This document shows, piece after piece, positions 63,410 to 64,000 of a DNA stretch of 64,000 nt. The DNA comes from Xylophilus sp. (GTDB lineage: Bacteria > Pseudomonadota > Gammaproteobacteria > Burkholderiales > Burkholderiaceae_C), in NCBI GenBank assembly GCA_009914555.1, contig WNDY01000005.1:1-64000 (forward strand). Reading direction: 5' to 3'. A program made the position numbers and the translations under genes. Every line of letters begins with the position of its first letter. Within the stretch, counting starts at the first letter, position 1. The notes under the pieces are model-generated. The model was not told the origin of the DNA. It saw nothing but the letters and a program-made list of their open reading frames with translations, and searched no databases.

Positions 63410-64000
63410 ATGAGCGAAGAAGGCAGAAGAAGAACCGGCGGCCCGTTGCGGCATCTCCTGAAATGGCTGGCAGTGCCGCTGGCGGCGGCGCTCGTGCTCG
63501 GTGCCTGCTCCAAGGCTCCCGGAGAGGATGCGGCGGCTGGGGCCGGCGCGAAGGACGGCCGCTTCGTCCTGCGCTACGAAGGCTCGGGCAGCTTCGTCTC
63601 GCTGCCCGAACTCGCGGCCGATCTGGGCTTCTTCGGGCGCGTGAAGCTCGAATGGCGCGGCGACAACTTCAGCGGTCCGTCGAGCATTCAGAACGTGGTG
63701 ACCGGCGACACCGATTTCGGCGGTGCCTTCGACGGCGCCATCGTCAAGCTCATCGCCGCCGGGGCGCCGATCCGCTCCGTGGTCGTCTCCTACGGCATAG
63801 ACGCGCAGCAGGAGGGCGGCTTCTACGTGCTCGAAGGCAGCAGCATCCGCACGGCGCGCGACCTCATCGGCAGGAAGGTCGCGGTCAACACCCTGGGCGC
63901 GCACAGCGAGTTCATTCTGCGCGAGTACCTGGACCGCGCCGGCCTCACGCCCGAGGAGGCGCGGCAGGTGACGCTGGTGGTCATCCCACCGGTCAACGGC
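63410..64000 (+). CDS. SsuA-like substrate-binding lipoprotein (3' end cut by the window)
   Basis: The first 197 residues of an ABC binding protein of the SsuA/NMT1 type. The signal ends in the lipobox LGAC (VPLAAALVLGACSKAPGED), so it is membrane-anchored, unlike the SsuA-like protein at 57.0 kb. Then FVLRYEGSGSFVSLPELAADLGFF, the ligand-loop region VVTGDTDFGGAFDGAIVKLIAAG and RTARDLIGRKVAVNTLGAHSEFILREYLDRAG. It probably heads another organosulfur ABC operon that continues beyond the window. A perfect sigma-54 promoter lies upstream, and the sfnR-like copy 2 is divergent. Confidence 0.85.
   Translation, partial: MSEEGRRRTGGPLRHLLKWLAVPLAAALVLGACSKAPGEDAAAGAGAKDGRFVLRYEGSGSFVSLPELAADLGFFGRVKLEWRGDNFSGPSSIQNVVTGDTDFGGAFDGAIVKLIAAGAPIRSVVVSYGIDAQQEGGFYVLEGSSIRTARDLIGRKVAVNTLGAHSEFILREYLDRAGLTPEEARQVTLVVIPPVNG

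Overview
The window is very GC-rich and reads as a chromosomal segment of a betaproteobacterium in the Comamonadaceae (Burkholderiales). The evidence is the gene content and order: parE and parC with a lytic transglycosylase between them, dapA-bamC-metallo-hydrolase, Bug/TctC receptor proteins, a DUF1631 protein and a small Trp-rich protein. I cannot fix the genus; Variovorax-, Xylophilus- or Xenophilus-like are all possible.

Layout. 0-1.4 kb: an IS3-family element ends inside a DUF1631 gene. 1.7-6.0 kb: a toxin-antitoxin pair coupled to a P1 peptidase, then a heavy-metal P-type ATPase and its divergent MerR regulator. 6-9.5 kb: methionine ABC transporter (metNIQ) and acireductone dioxygenase. 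9.65 kb: tRNA-Lys(CTT). 11-16 kb: a minus-strand run of MFS, small peptide, methyltransferase, dapA, bamC and metallo-hydrolase. 18.6-23.8 kb: parE, transglycosylase, parC. 24.5-29.2 kb: small housekeeping genes and a gutted comEC. 29.2-32.6 kb: LysR, RraA-like, TctC, RraA-like. 33.4-36.1 kb: a collapsed nitric-oxide response locus. 36.5-38.8 kb: ilvD and a thioesterase. 38.9-45.4 kb: bacterioferritin, two broken TonB receptors, fecR and fecI behind a Fur box. 45.4 kb: lgt. 46.3-64 kb: an organosulfur island.

Two themes stand out. First, gene decay: about twenty of some seventy genes carry frameshifts, nonsense codons or clean internal deletions (SxxK lost from a serine hydrolase, the competence domain lost from comEC, norB fused to nsrR). 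The long essential genes parE, parC, ilvD, dapA, bamC and lgt are all open. That selectivity argues for real pseudogenisation more than poor sequence, although some single-base shifts lie in homopolymers.

Second, the organosulfur island carries two SfnR-like sigma-54 activators lacking receiver domains. Sigma-54 (-24/-12) promoter matches lie upstream of the TauD-type dioxygenase, the flavin monooxygenase, the ABC operon, the TonB receptor operon, one sfnR-like gene and the last binding-protein gene. Together these genes look like one regulon for capture (TonB receptor, two SsuA-like proteins, a two-permease ABC transporter, MFS), oxidative desulfonation (alpha-ketoglutarate dioxygenases, flavin monooxygenase) and sulfite oxidation (SoxC/SoxD). 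This is the best candidate here for an undescribed system.
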